Assembly: GCA_016185015.1 (NCBI GenBank)
Contig: JACPOI010000020.1
Coordinates: 62,001 to 126,000 of the forward strand
DNA length: 64,000 nt
Source: Burkholderiales bacterium
Lineage (GTDB): Bacteria; Pseudomonadota; Gammaproteobacteria; Burkholderiales; Burkholderiaceae_C
Direction of reading: 5' to 3'
Part shown: positions 1 to 8,133 of the stretch, piece after piece
How positions within the stretch are numbered: position 1 is the stretch's first letter
Layout of the letters: every line of letters starts with the position of its first letter
Made by a program: the position numbers and the translations under genes
Notes under the pieces: generated by a model
What the model was told of the DNA's origin: nothing
Database searches by the model: none
The model's input: the letters and a program-made list of their open reading frames with translations, nothing else

Positions 1-26
1 TTTCAAGCGTAGACCACACTGATCCG

Positions 27-686
27 CTAGATACCCTTGTCTTTTTTGTATCTGGATTGCCAAGTATCAAATGCGAGAACGATGGAAGATATGACTCGGT
101 CGACATCACGCCAGAATTCCTCGGCATCTACCGCATCAGTATATTGAGCGCACTGGATCTGTAGCTGTACGTCAGGGACAACGCGTATCCAATAAAGCTT
201 AACAAGCATCTTGCGCTTTCCGGTCGGAACTTCATAGGTGAAAAGCTTTCCGGCTAGGCCGGAAATGGCCACATCCTCGACCTTAGATCCAGGGTAATTC
301 CTCTCAAACGTGACAAGTTGATTCTCAATCTGAGCCGAGATATTGTTTACATAATTTGGCTGAACGGGTCGAAGGCGAAAGTTCATGCCTACAGCCCCGC
401 GGGTGTCTTCATATCGACTGACCAGGTTGAATTCGCCACCCGCAAGGCGAGCCGGGCTGTCTTCAGCGGTCCAAGAAACAGGAGCTAAAAGCGACATCCC
501 ATAGTTTGGATATACCAGCTCTTTAAAATTTGGATTCTTGGAGTATCCAAAACTTATTCTCTTGCTGGTAAGTTCGCTCTTTGTCTCGTACGCCTCAGTC
601 GTCTTAGAACCTTGAAGATAGCCAAAAACTGCAGTGAGACAGGCGGGGACAATCGCAATGAGAGCAAGCACGATCCGATGATTCAT
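27..686 (-). CDS. Exported or membrane-anchored protein, possible PsbP/DcrB-like fold
   Basis: The 219-residue protein begins with a short hydrophobic segment (residues 4-23, rich in A, L, I, V) that should act as a signal peptide or signal anchor, so it probably works in the periplasm. After a charged linker comes a region starting NYGMSLLAPVSW near residue 61. This 'peptide-like sequence then aliphatic-P-x-x-W' opening, followed by alternating beta-type segments and a short C-terminal helix, reminds me of DcrB/PsbP-type single-domain proteins, but no diagnostic motif proves it. The start ATG follows a GGAGG-like ribosome site on the minus strand. It is a single gene with no operon partner in view. 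Function unknown. Confidence 0.6.
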   Translation of the reverse strand: MNHRIVLALIAIVPACLTAVFGYLQGSKTTEAYETKSELTSKRISFGYSKNPNFKELVYPNYGMSLLAPVSWTAEDSPARLAGGEFNLVSRYEDTRGAVGMNFRLRPVQPNYVNNISAQIENQLVTFERNYPGSKVEDVAISGLAGKLFTYEVPTGKRKMLVKLYWIRVVPDVQLQIQCAQYTDAVDAEEFWRDVDRVISSIVLAFDTWQSRYKKDKGI

Positions 687-894
687 CTTGTGGTTCCTCC
701 TTGATATTTGAGAATACTTTACAGATGCGGGCGAGCTTGATCAAGCCAGAATTCTCTGAAGAGACCGCAAGGTTAGATTCGTGGCTTATTACGGATCAAG
801 GTGGAGAGTTGAGAAAGGCCCGAACGGACTGCTAGGCTAAGGGTGGGAGTAAAAATGCAGCGCGCACGGCATGGGGCTTGCGGCTTGCTAATGC

Positions 895-1323
895 CTAGGA
901 GTCAGCCAGTCGCGCCGCAGCGCCTCGTTTACCGAGCTTGCGCACTTCAGCGATGCCCTGCAGCTGGCTGGCCCGTGGCTTTGACTGCCCCTTTTCCCAG
1001 TGGTAGATCGTCTGCAGCGAAACGCCCAGCAGTTTTCCCATTTCGGCAGCCGACAAGCCCAACTTTTTGCGCAGGCTGGCAAAGCCGTCAGCTCGAAAGC
1101 GCAGCTGAATCGTTTCTTCCACCATGTCCTTAGTGGCGGCGGCAGGCTTGTTCTTTTTTAGTTTGGCAATCAAGCGGTCCTGTTCGGCCAGACGCCGCTT
1201 GAGGGCGGCGATGTCGCTACGGTACTGGGACGAGGCTTTCTTCAGGGCCTCGGTTTCGGCACGGATCTCTTTACGGGCAATGCGGGAGATCTCTGCTTTC
1301 AGAAGGCTAGCGATATTGGCCAT
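895..1323 (-). CDS. XRE-family helix-turn-helix regulator with N-terminal coiled coil
   Basis: A 142-residue protein. Residues about 1-60 are Lys/Glu/Ala-rich with heptad-like spacing and should form a coiled coil. Residues about 80-125 hold a Cro/C1-type helix-turn-helix: LRKKLGLSAAEMGKLLGVS followed by TIYHWEKGQSKP, the usual 'recognition helix then W-E-x-G' pattern. A DNA-binding regulator is therefore likely. Proteins with the same layout are common on plasmids and islands. Which genes it controls is not evident: it stands alone, about 200 bases from the exported protein and 50 bases upstream of the end of the AAA operon on the same strand. Confidence 0.75.
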   Translation of the reverse strand: MANIASLLKAEISRIARKEIRAETEALKKASSQYRSDIAALKRRLAEQDRLIAKLKKNKPAAATKDMVEETIQLRFRADGFASLRKKLGLSAAEMGKLLGVSLQTIYHWEKGQSKPRASQLQGIAEVRKLGKRGAAARLADS

Positions 1324-1380
1324 TTTGTTCTTTGTTGTTGGTAACGATCACATCATCTTACAAGCCCGTCGAGTTCTCGG

Positions 1381-1530
1381 TTATTGACCCCAGCGGGGTT
1401 GCAGCTCGACCTCCATCAGACGCCTGGCCAGGTCCTTGAACTCGGAATGGATATCGCCCACGAACCAGTTCCGGCGCAATGTCTCGCCGTAGCGCTGGTC
1501 GAACTCGGTGATCATATATTCGGTCGTCAT
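1381..1530 (-). CDS. Small hypothetical protein, last gene of the AAA+ operon
   Basis: A 49-residue frame beginning MTTEYMITEFDQRYGE. It starts 8 bases after the stop codon of the preceding gene, on the same strand, which suggests translational coupling. A longer in-frame start upstream would overlap that gene by about 100 bases and is unlikely. The composition (acidic and aromatic residues, amphipathic helix near LARRLMEVEL) looks like real protein, but no family is recognised. It could be an accessory subunit of the ATPase operon. Confidence 0.45.
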   Translation of the reverse strand: MTTEYMITEFDQRYGETLRRNWFVGDIHSEFKDLARRLMEVELQPRWGQ

Positions 1531-1537
1531 CTCACGG

Positions 1538-2071
1538 CTACCCGTCCTTAGTGTCACGGAGCTTGTCCCAGAAGGGCGGCAAGCCTTCAGGCCGGCGACG
1601 CTGTGCCTTGTGCTCGGGACAAAGCACCAAGGCGTAACCGCCATCTACGTCCTGGACTCCTTGCTTTCCACACACCAGGCAGACGCGCCTGGTTGCCTGC
1701 TCAGCCAGCAAGGCCAGCCGACGAATCTCGGAATTGATCTCCTCAAAACCGTGGTCCCGGTTGTCAAGGGCCTCTTGCCCACCGGGCTCAAGCTGGGTCA
1801 GGACACCCTCTGGCGTCTGGATGTCCATGCGCAGGTCCGGCTCACGGCCCTCGAACTCGAAGTAAAAGCGTGCCGAGCCGAACTTCTCTTTGACCTGGGT
1901 CCAGTGGAAGCCACGCTTGTTCGGTCCCAGTACCTGGTCTACGTCTGAGCACAGCTGGGCAAAGACCACCACCCAGCCCTTGGCCATGGCGATGCCCAGT
2001 TTCGGGTCGCTGAACTGGTAGGGGTAGCGTGCTTGCAGATCTTTGAGTGACTGGGGTTGTTGGGTATCCAT
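1538..2071 (-). CDS. Hypothetical protein with C-terminal Cys pair, partner of AAA+ ATPase
   Basis: A 178-codon gene lying 24 bases downstream of the AAA+ ATPase gene in the same operon. I chose ATG 2071 because AAGGA stands seven bases before it; a TTG two codons upstream is possible. The middle (residues about 40-75: GFHWTQVKEKFGSARFYFEF) is beta-rich. Near residues 130-155 the pattern CLVCGKQG...LCPEH could bind a metal ion, though it has only three Cys and one His. Its position beside a Lon-like ATPase suggests a substrate adaptor or effector, but this is inference; no named family is recognised. Confidence 0.6.
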   Translation of the reverse strand: MDTQQPQSLKDLQARYPYQFSDPKLGIAMAKGWVVVFAQLCSDVDQVLGPNKRGFHWTQVKEKFGSARFYFEFEGREPDLRMDIQTPEGVLTQLEPGGQEALDNRDHGFEEINSEIRRLALLAEQATRRVCLVCGKQGVQDVDGGYALVLCPEHKAQRRRPEGLPPFWDKLRDTKDG

Positions 2072-2095
2072 TTGCAATCCTTTTTTGCATGAGAT

Positions 2096-3397
2096 TCAGT
2101 GCAGCAAGCCGGCTGGGGGCGTGTCCTCGCCAGAGAACTCGCTGGCGTCACGATGCACCTGTTCCGGCAGATCGGTCAGGGCTATCTGGTGGCGCCGATC
2201 CACTCTGGCCGCGGCATAGGCCCGCTTGAGCGCCTGGATCTGTTCTCGGGCACTGAGGTGGGCGACGAAGCGCACAAGCTGCTTGGCCGGCGGCTGGAAG
2301 CCAGGCAGGTTCATTTCCTGGTGCACTTCCTGGGCGATCACCTCGGCCATCTGAAGCGCTTGAGCTCCTGTGGGCTGCTCGATCCAGAACTCCTGGAACC
2401 GGGAGCGCAGGGAGGCAGGAATCCTGTCCAACTCATTGGCTGTGGCGATCCAGACCACCCGGCTGGCGTTGAACTCGAAGTCCAGGCTGATGTCGCGCAC
2501 ATGGCTCGAAGTCACTGGCTCCAAAAGGGAGTGCAAGGAGGCAACGGCGTCACCCTCGCGCCGCTTCCCAGCTTTGTCGATCTCGTCCAGCAGGATGACC
2601 GGGTTTGCGTATCTGCCCAGCACCACTGTCTCAAAGACGGAGCCATAGGTGGTGTTGCCCCAGTGCTTGTCCGAGCCGAGCAGAGAAGAGGCGTTGCGCC
2701 CGTTGTCGAAGGGCATGCGATGGATGTCGGTTCCCAGTGCCTTGGCCAGCTCCTGCGAAAAGCGGGTCTTGCCGATGCCCGGGTCTCCTCCCAGCAGGAT
2801 GGGCGGGATGAGGAAGGGCTTGCCCGTCAGTCGGGCGAAGGCGAACTGATCCCGGACCAGCTCCAGCACGGGCAAGAAGTGCGGGAAGGCCCGGCACAGC
2901 CGCTTGTAGTCCCGCCGGCCGATCACTGGTTGGGCTAGAACACGATAGTTCCCCTTGACCTTGAGCTGCTTGTAGAGCGCCTCATTGCGCCTGTGGATGT
3001 CCTTGTCGGGCGTGCGAGCCTTGTGGTCTTTGATGAGCTTAAGGGGTTCGAGCACGTCGTGGACGGCGATGAACCCCTCGGTCTCGGCCGCCTTGGCAGT
3101 TTCGGCTGCGGCCTCTTCCAGTTCCTTCTTCTCGATAACAGGGTCGAGTTCGCTGCCTAGCCCTGACCGTGGCGCGAAGGGCGTGGGCGGGGGTGACGCG
3201 GTGGCGGACCTGCTGTTCCGGAGGTCCAGTTCTTCCTGGGCCTTGACGGCCTCAGCGGCAAGCCGCTCCTCGCTCAAGGTCTGCAGCAGACGGCTGGGCA
3301 GGACGAGCGCGATGCTCCGAAAAGAACGGTCTAGATCGACGGAGTGGACACCGTAGCCTGGAGGGGCTGAGGTCTCATCATCTGTGTTCTGTCTCAT
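2096..3397 (-). CDS. Lon-type AAA+ ATPase without protease domain
   Basis: The 433-residue protein has a charged, low-complexity N-terminal half (Pro/Ala/Glu-rich, residues 50-110) followed by an AAA+ module. Walker A is GGDPGIGKT (residues about 203-211), Walker B is VILLDEIDK (about 267-275), a sensor-1-like segment is IATANELDRIP, and an arginine-finger segment is SLRSRFQEF. The order and wording match the ATPase part of Lon, but the chain ends after the lid, with no Ser-Lys protease domain. It may therefore remodel or unfold a partner protein. AAGGAGCCC precedes the ATG. It is second in a minus-strand operon with three small unassigned genes. Such stand-alone Lon-like ATPases occur in mobile and defence regions; a defence role here is inference. 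Confidence 0.85.
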   Translation of the reverse strand: MRQNTDDETSAPPGYGVHSVDLDRSFRSIALVLPSRLLQTLSEERLAAEAVKAQEELDLRNSRSATASPPPTPFAPRSGLGSELDPVIEKKELEEAAAETAKAAETEGFIAVHDVLEPLKLIKDHKARTPDKDIHRRNEALYKQLKVKGNYRVLAQPVIGRRDYKRLCRAFPHFLPVLELVRDQFAFARLTGKPFLIPPILLGGDPGIGKTRFSQELAKALGTDIHRMPFDNGRNASSLLGSDKHWGNTTYGSVFETVVLGRYANPVILLDEIDKAGKRREGDAVASLHSLLEPVTSSHVRDISLDFEFNASRVVWIATANELDRIPASLRSRFQEFWIEQPTGAQALQMAEVIAQEVHQEMNLPGFQPPAKQLVRFVAHLSAREQIQALKRAYAAARVDRRHQIALTDLPEQVHRDASEFSGEDTPPAGLLH

Positions 3398-3436
3398 GCT
3401 GGGCTCCTTTGACTGGTGAGTCAGGAGCCCTGGCGT

Positions 3437-3712
3437 CTAAGCGTGTATTGGGGTGATTCGCTTGAGCCGGAACTCCTGGACGGAATTCGCGATGGGGGTG
3501 GTACTCCGGGTGACGGTCCAGGCGCTGCCTGCGAACCGACCAGCGGATACCACCGAGCGAATTCGTGCGTCGTAAGAAAACCGCATGGACATGGAGAGGA
3601 CGGAGCGTTTGACGGAGGATGTCAAGGCACGCGCAGGCACCCGGCCGGCGTGCGGCTGGTTAGGTAACTGGGGTGCGGGGGTGAACACTTGTTTGCTCCG
3701 GTCGGTGGTCAT
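3437..3712 (-). CDS. Small hypothetical protein, first gene of the AAA+ operon
   Basis: A 91-residue frame starting MTTDRSKQVFTPAP and ending 39 bases before the AAA+ ATPase gene on the same strand. The C-terminal half (RFSYDARIRSVVSAGR...SAWTVTRS) has a plausible beta-strand pattern. There is no known domain and no strong ribosome site, so it is a likely rather than certain gene. Its promoter region contains two back-to-back 15-base repeats (3747-3776). Confidence 0.4.
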   Translation of the reverse strand: MTTDRSKQVFTPAPQLPNQPHAGRVPARALTSSVKRSVLSMSMRFSYDARIRSVVSAGRFAGSAWTVTRSTTPIANSVQEFRLKRITPIHA

Positions 3713-4128
3713 AGATTACCGGAGACCCTTAGAAACGCAAAGCCAGCTAAAAAATTCCCGACTAATAAATTCCCGATATCGGTTTTGATATTGAGTCGCT
3801 TGTGTTGAATCGCTCGTACGTTCAAAAGAATCGAAGAAGTGATCGCTATCGGGTAAAAGGGGCAGCTTGCATTTAAAGGATGTCCGACTGCTTTTGGCCG
3901 CTGAATCTAGGCGTTCAGCACAGATGTTCGGGAAGACTGCCGATTTGATAACCAGCAATTCACTGTCGTCGGCCTCAACTAACCACTACAGCTGAGGCAT
4001 CGGCCATTGATGCTGTACAAGAGTATGTAGCGGTTCGCCGCTGGCTTACCGCAGCCAGATAGAGGCTTTAGATTCCGCGCTGATAGCCGAACGAGCCTAG
4101 CCTATGAAAGTGTCGCCGACTAGATCTG
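3713..4128. other. Gene-free stretch between the AAA+ operon and the PfkB gene
   Basis: About 415 bases without a convincing gene. It holds the tandem 15-mers above and AT-rich promoter-like sequence near 3740-3800. An 80-codon open frame on the minus strand (3716-3958) has no ribosome site and an implausible composition. I see no terminator hairpin after the PfkB gene. Confidence 0.5.
3747..3776. repeat. Two adjacent 15-bp direct repeats, possible operator
   Basis: CTAAAAAATTCCCGA (3747-3761) is followed without a gap by CTAATAAATTCCCGA (3762-3776), identical in 14 of 15 positions. They lie 35 to 64 bases upstream of the start of the AAA+ operon, where a regulator could bind. A further partial echo (GATATCGG then TGATATTG) follows. 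Confidence 0.5.
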
Positions 4129-5211
4129 TCAAAAGAACGACGAAAGTCGCCCAGGCTGAGGTGTAGCAGAAGTTAGATCCACACAGCAAACCGAATCGAG
4201 CCGCTGGTGCGAAAGGTCCGGGCCAGTCCACTCCGGTGCGCAGACACCGTCCAGGATCTGTTGCGCCATCGCTAAGGCGTCCGACGCTTGCCAAGCACGC
4301 ATCATTCCGCGCGCGCCGACGTGTCGCACGCTTAGAGAAGCGATGGACTGTCCCAGCCGCAAAGAACGATAGATGTCGTTATAGTCAAGATCTTGAAGTT
4401 CCGTTGTCTCACGGCTAGCGAAAAGTGCGTGCAGGAAGCCCGCCGTGCACCAATCGCCGGCCCCTGAAGTGTCAGCAACCGAACTTGTGCGAAGTGCCGG
4501 CAAATGGACCCAGTCTGCCGCTAGAGAATGCTTTCGGAAACGTAGGCCAGACGCACCTAGCGTTTGAATCTCGACGAAGCCTAAAGATAGATGGTGATCC
4601 AGTGGTTCAGAGATCCGGTCGACCGAATACTTCACCACGTGCGCGCTGCTGAGCGCAGCGTCAAAGAGAGTGCGGTCCGTAGCAATGGATGAAGGCTCGA
4701 AGACTACAAAGGCGCCACCTGCACGAGCGGCCCGAGCCATGCGCACTGTGCCGGCGGTGACCCGGTCAAAGAAGAAAACATTCGACTCAGCGGCGCAGCG
4801 TACGAATTCATCACCGCCGCTGTCGACGAGGTTCTCATGAAACCGCCTTGACTGACCGCAGACAGGGCAAGCGAAGCTGTAGCGAGGTGCATCGGATGGT
4901 CCGCCGAAAAACTGATAAAGCAGGGGACTCGTGAGCCCGCGGTCCAGCCTCACATGACGCATGTTCGCGCCGAGCTTGGTGAATTCTCGGTGGATGGTCG
5001 CGCCTACGTGGTCACGCCCCAGATTCACGAGCGGAAGGGTTTCCCAACCCAGGAAGGCGAGGATCGAAAGTACGTTTCCCGTGGATCCACCAATGCCTGT
5101 GTAGGCCAGTTGAGATCCCGTGCCCAGCATTACGTCAAGCGTTATGAAACCCGCTCCCGATACGCGGGAGCGCAGACTCTCAGTCGCTGATAGTAACGAG
5201 CTTGTCAACAC
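4129..5211 (-). CDS. PfkB/ribokinase-family sugar or nucleoside kinase with possible zinc knuckle
   Basis: A 360-residue member of the PfkB carbohydrate kinase family. It shows the N-terminal glycine motif GGSTGNV (residues 41-47), the substrate-domain entry LVNLGRDHVG (61-70) and the anion-hole/catalytic signature DTSGAGD (247-253), whose Asp is the general base. Expected reaction: ATP-dependent phosphorylation of a ribose- or nucleoside-like substrate. Unusual: residues 115-139 contain C-x2-C-x6-H-x13-C (CPVCG, H125, C139), a possible zinc-binding insert not seen in ordinary ribokinases, inside the lid region that normally closes over the sugar. It is last in the seven-gene run. Its start overlaps the end of the previous gene by 32 bases, though a shorter start is possible. 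The exact substrate cannot be read from sequence. Confidence 0.85.
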   Translation of the reverse strand: MLTSSLLSATESLRSRVSGAGFITLDVMLGTGSQLAYTGIGGSTGNVLSILAFLGWETLPLVNLGRDHVGATIHREFTKLGANMRHVRLDRGLTSPLLYQFFGGPSDAPRYSFACPVCGQSRRFHENLVDSGGDEFVRCAAESNVFFFDRVTAGTVRMARAARAGGAFVVFEPSSIATDRTLFDAALSSAHVVKYSVDRISEPLDHHLSLGFVEIQTLGASGLRFRKHSLAADWVHLPALRTSSVADTSGAGDWCTAGFLHALFASRETTELQDLDYNDIYRSLRLGQSIASLSVRHVGARGMMRAWQASDALAMAQQILDGVCAPEWTGPDLSHQRLDSVCCVDLTSATPQPGRLSSFF

Positions 5212-6247
5212 GGAAATGCCATCGGTGAGTCGGGGTTCTTCGTACGTCAGGTGATAAGTTACCTTTCACATCGTAACCGACTGTCTCCAAGTAGAAAATT
5301 GGTAGTCTATAGGAGAGCGCCGCAAGAAGCATACCGATACCAGGAAGCCTACGCCCAACTGGGGACAAAACGGTTTGCGACATTAGACCGGGGCCGGTGA
5401 GAGCTTCCACACGAGTCGTATGGAGGCGCACTATCGACTGGAAGACATCCATCGGATCTGACTCATGCGCACGGATGAAATTCAGCGGTGATTCGAACCA
5501 CTCCCGCTGCCAGTAATCGCGATGTTCGAACATCAGCTCGTCAGCGCGGCGTGGATTCACTGCCGGGAAAGGCAGGACCGGGCAGACCTCTTCGGGTGAG
5601 TCTAGCTCTCGGAACATTGTCTGCAGCGACGTACCCGCCCTCTCGGACAGCTGCACGACCCACAGTTTAAGCGCTTTGGTGAATTCGTCGGTCTCAGTTT
5701 CAGCGGGAAATCCGTGCATCCAGTCGCCGCGGTCGTTCGAAACGGACTCGACGTTAGAAAAGGCTTGGTTGCTGTCAGCCACAAGAAGATGTACACGAAT
5801 TGGAGTTCGCTGCGACAGTTGGTAGAGGAGCTTGACTATCGGAAAGGCCGTGCATCGCGACATGCCCGTCGCGTCGACCACAACATCTGTATAGACCTTC
5901 GCGCTCAACCACTGGTGTACCTGCATGCAGGCATTGCGGCCTCCTACGGGGGCACCGTCTTCGGCAAGGATTGCTAAATCGACAAACTGTATGGGCGTAC
6001 ATGCGATGTCTCGGAGCTGTTGCTCGCGGGCAAAAGCCAATTGGGTGATCACCGCCGGAACTGCCGGACGCTTCTCGTGAAAAAAACACATGTCAACGTT
6101 CGGAAGCGGACCTAGGCGCTTCGGAAAATACAGAACGTCGGGGCTGAAGCCAACGTTACCGATCAACAGTGTGGCCCCAGCGGTCGGAAAATAGTCGGCG
6201 ATAAAATGGTCGACATCGTCAAGGGAGAGGTTGGGCACACGAATCAT
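5180..6247 (-). CDS. Unassigned 355-aa protein of the PRTase/ORC-CDC6 cluster
   Basis: I do not recognise a named family. The protein has no signal peptide or membrane segment, so it should be cytoplasmic. Residues about 110-165 look like a Rossmann-type beta-alpha unit (VYTDVVVDATGMSRC, then IRVHLLVADSN). The C-terminal third contains SQTVLSPVGRRLPGIGMLLAAL and IFYLETVGYD, read as a loop-helix followed by a strand. Its ATG overlaps the stop codon of the ORC/CDC6 ATPase gene (ATGA), so the two are probably made in fixed ratio. Such conserved but unnamed partners often provide the sensing or effector part of conflict systems; that is inference. It could also be a ligand-binding sensor domain. 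Confidence 0.65.
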   Translation of the reverse strand: MIRVPNLSLDDVDHFIADYFPTAGATLLIGNVGFSPDVLYFPKRLGPLPNVDMCFFHEKRPAVPAVITQLAFAREQQLRDIACTPIQFVDLAILAEDGAPVGGRNACMQVHQWLSAKVYTDVVVDATGMSRCTAFPIVKLLYQLSQRTPIRVHLLVADSNQAFSNVESVSNDRGDWMHGFPAETETDEFTKALKLWVVQLSERAGTSLQTMFRELDSPEEVCPVLPFPAVNPRRADELMFEHRDYWQREWFESPLNFIRAHESDPMDVFQSIVRLHTTRVEALTGPGLMSQTVLSPVGRRLPGIGMLLAALSYRLPIFYLETVGYDVKGNLSPDVRRTPTHRWHFRVDKLVTISD

Positions 6248-8133
6248 GCGGCACTCCCAACCGCGGTCTTGAGTTGGCGAAGCGTTCCTTCAACGAACCC
6301 TCCACGACTGTGCGTTAGACCCTTGGCGATGATGGCTACGCCACCGAGCTCTAACAACGCCCAGGTCTTACCTTTGCACTCATAGGGTTCAACGAGCACT
6401 AGCGCTTGATAGGCCAGCGCGTAATGAAGTACGCGTGCAAGCTCGTCGTTCGGATCCAGATTTTCCAGATCGGAACGCAGGATGCCGTAGGCATTCGCGC
6501 CGTCGGAAAGCGGGGCATTGGGACGGAGGGTCAGGTCCTGACACCTGCCGCCTATGAAGTCAACAAGCTTGCGTACCTGCGGGGCGTAGGGATAATCCCA
6601 TTGGGCAATCAAGTCCACGGCCTGCTCGCGCACGGCCTTGTGCTGCTGACGCGCATCCAGTGCTAGCGGCTTTCCTCGGATTGCCTGTGTCTCCAGTCGA
6701 TCTACCAACACACTCGCGAGGGTCACGAACTGCTCGATATTTTCGTTCGCAGCATCAGCTAGCCTCTCGAATCCAAAGTAGAACGGGCGGTCAAACCGAT
6801 GGAGCATCTGTAGCTCGGCTCCAATTACAACGTGACGCTGCACCTTAGATTGTTCCTCCTCTGATGAAACATCGGCGGGCACTCCGAACAACGAGCGCTG
6901 CGGCGTTCGCTTTAGTTCCCTCTCCAGCATGATGTGGGTAACGGCGGCCTTCACGTCGAGCGTGAGATCCGTAGGATAAGTCTCCTCCATGGCCTCTATC
7001 TTTTCGCTGGTCAATTGGTTTTCTTCAATGAGACGAGCGTTTTCAGAATGGAGAATATGCAAGTCTGTATCAGATAGAGCGGGTGGGCGGGCCGTGTTTA
7101 GCAAATTCTTGAGGCTCAGAAAGCTGCCGCGTCGATGAAAGGCCGCCAGGGGCTGTAGATAGCGTCGAGCGACATCCTCGGCAATTGAGCGGAAAGCTTG
7201 GCGGTTGCGGTTATCGGTATCCTGAAGCAGGATGCGTACGCGGTCTCGCCCAGGATTGGTGCCGGGCGAAGCGGTCTCTTCATCACGCAGGACGCGCCTG
7301 AAATCTTCCAAATTCAATGAGTCGATGCGCGTCAGCATCCAGCGCGCGATCTTGATCTCCCGATCCCGGAGCCAGAGGTCCACGTCTTCCAACTGGGTCG
7401 GATGCAACTCGTGCGCATCGTCGATGATGACCATGGGTTTGAGACGCAATGCCCTGCCACGCCAAGCGGCAGAGATCTCGACCGATTCGATAATGGCAAA
7501 TGGTGCATATGCCACATCGATCAGATGCTCACCCAATTCGTCTTCTGCGGGAGCAACCAGCGCATTAATGAGTCTGAAAATTGCGCGCTCCGTCATACGA
7601 GCTCGCTCGCGGAACGCTTCCAAGTCATCGGCGCTGACTGCGTCCCGTGCCGCCTCCGCATTAGGAGTAGTGATGATGTGGACGTGCTTTAGGTCGACGC
7701 CAACATCCTCCATTGCGCGGAGCCATCCTAGAACTGTCTTCGCTTCAATCATGGAGCGAAGTAGGCGGTGCCGTAGGCGAGCATCGTACGGCAAGTCCCA
7801 GATTGATCTAAGCTGACCACCAGCAGGGAGACGCAAGGCGAGAACGGCAGGCTCGAGATCGTCAAGGACATCTGCCTTTGCTAATGACGCTAATAGTTCC
7901 CGAACGTCGGAGTTTCCCTTGAAGTCCGGCACCGCTGCGAGCGTGCGAAGCTCAAGCAGGCGAGCCAGAGTAGTCTTGCCCGAGCCAGGCGAACCAACCA
8001 CCACTACCAGCCGATCAAACAGTCGCGTCGACTCTCGCTGGAAGAAGCGTTTGATGGGCTGAGGGCTGATCAGTGGCAGGAGCTCGTTGGCGTCGCGGAT
8101 GAACTCGTTTGCCCGTTTGTGCCAGGGATTCAT
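6244..8133 (-). CDS. ORC/CDC6-type AAA+ or STAND-like ATPase
   Basis: A 629-residue cytoplasmic protein. A short helical N-terminus precedes Walker A GSPGSGKTT (residues 47-55). Walker B is MVIIDDAHEL (234-243), with 'DDAH' of the ORC/CDC6 and STAND classes rather than DEAD or DEID. A long helical C-terminal region follows and could act as winged-helix or sensor module. ORC/CDC6-like ATPases encoded beside a PRTase-like gene are, to my knowledge, a combination noted in comparative genomics of prokaryotic conflict systems. Its ATG overlaps the stop of the PRTase-like gene (ATGA) and its own stop overlaps the next start, so it sits in the coupled core of the operon. Expected role: ATP-driven sensing or switching; the trigger is unknown. 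Confidence 0.75.
   Translation of the reverse strand: MNPWHKRANEFIRDANELLPLISPQPIKRFFQRESTRLFDRLVVVVGSPGSGKTTLARLLELRTLAAVPDFKGNSDVRELLASLAKADVLDDLEPAVLALRLPAGGQLRSIWDLPYDARLRHRLLRSMIEAKTVLGWLRAMEDVGVDLKHVHIITTPNAEAARDAVSADDLEAFRERARMTERAIFRLINALVAPAEDELGEHLIDVAYAPFAIIESVEISAAWRGRALRLKPMVIIDDAHELHPTQLEDVDLWLRDREIKIARWMLTRIDSLNLEDFRRVLRDEETASPGTNPGRDRVRILLQDTDNRNRQAFRSIAEDVARRYLQPLAAFHRRGSFLSLKNLLNTARPPALSDTDLHILHSENARLIEENQLTSEKIEAMEETYPTDLTLDVKAAVTHIMLERELKRTPQRSLFGVPADVSSEEEQSKVQRHVVIGAELQMLHRFDRPFYFGFERLADAANENIEQFVTLASVLVDRLETQAIRGKPLALDARQQHKAVREQAVDLIAQWDYPYAPQVRKLVDFIGGRCQDLTLRPNAPLSDGANAYGILRSDLENLDPNDELARVLHYALAYQALVLVEPYECKGKTWALLELGGVAIIAKGLTHSRGGFVEGTLRQLKTAVGSAA

Noticed and set aside
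3716-3958. 80-codon minus-strand frame before the AAA+ operon
   Set aside because: No ribosome site, irregular composition, and it covers the tandem 15-mers of the promoter region.
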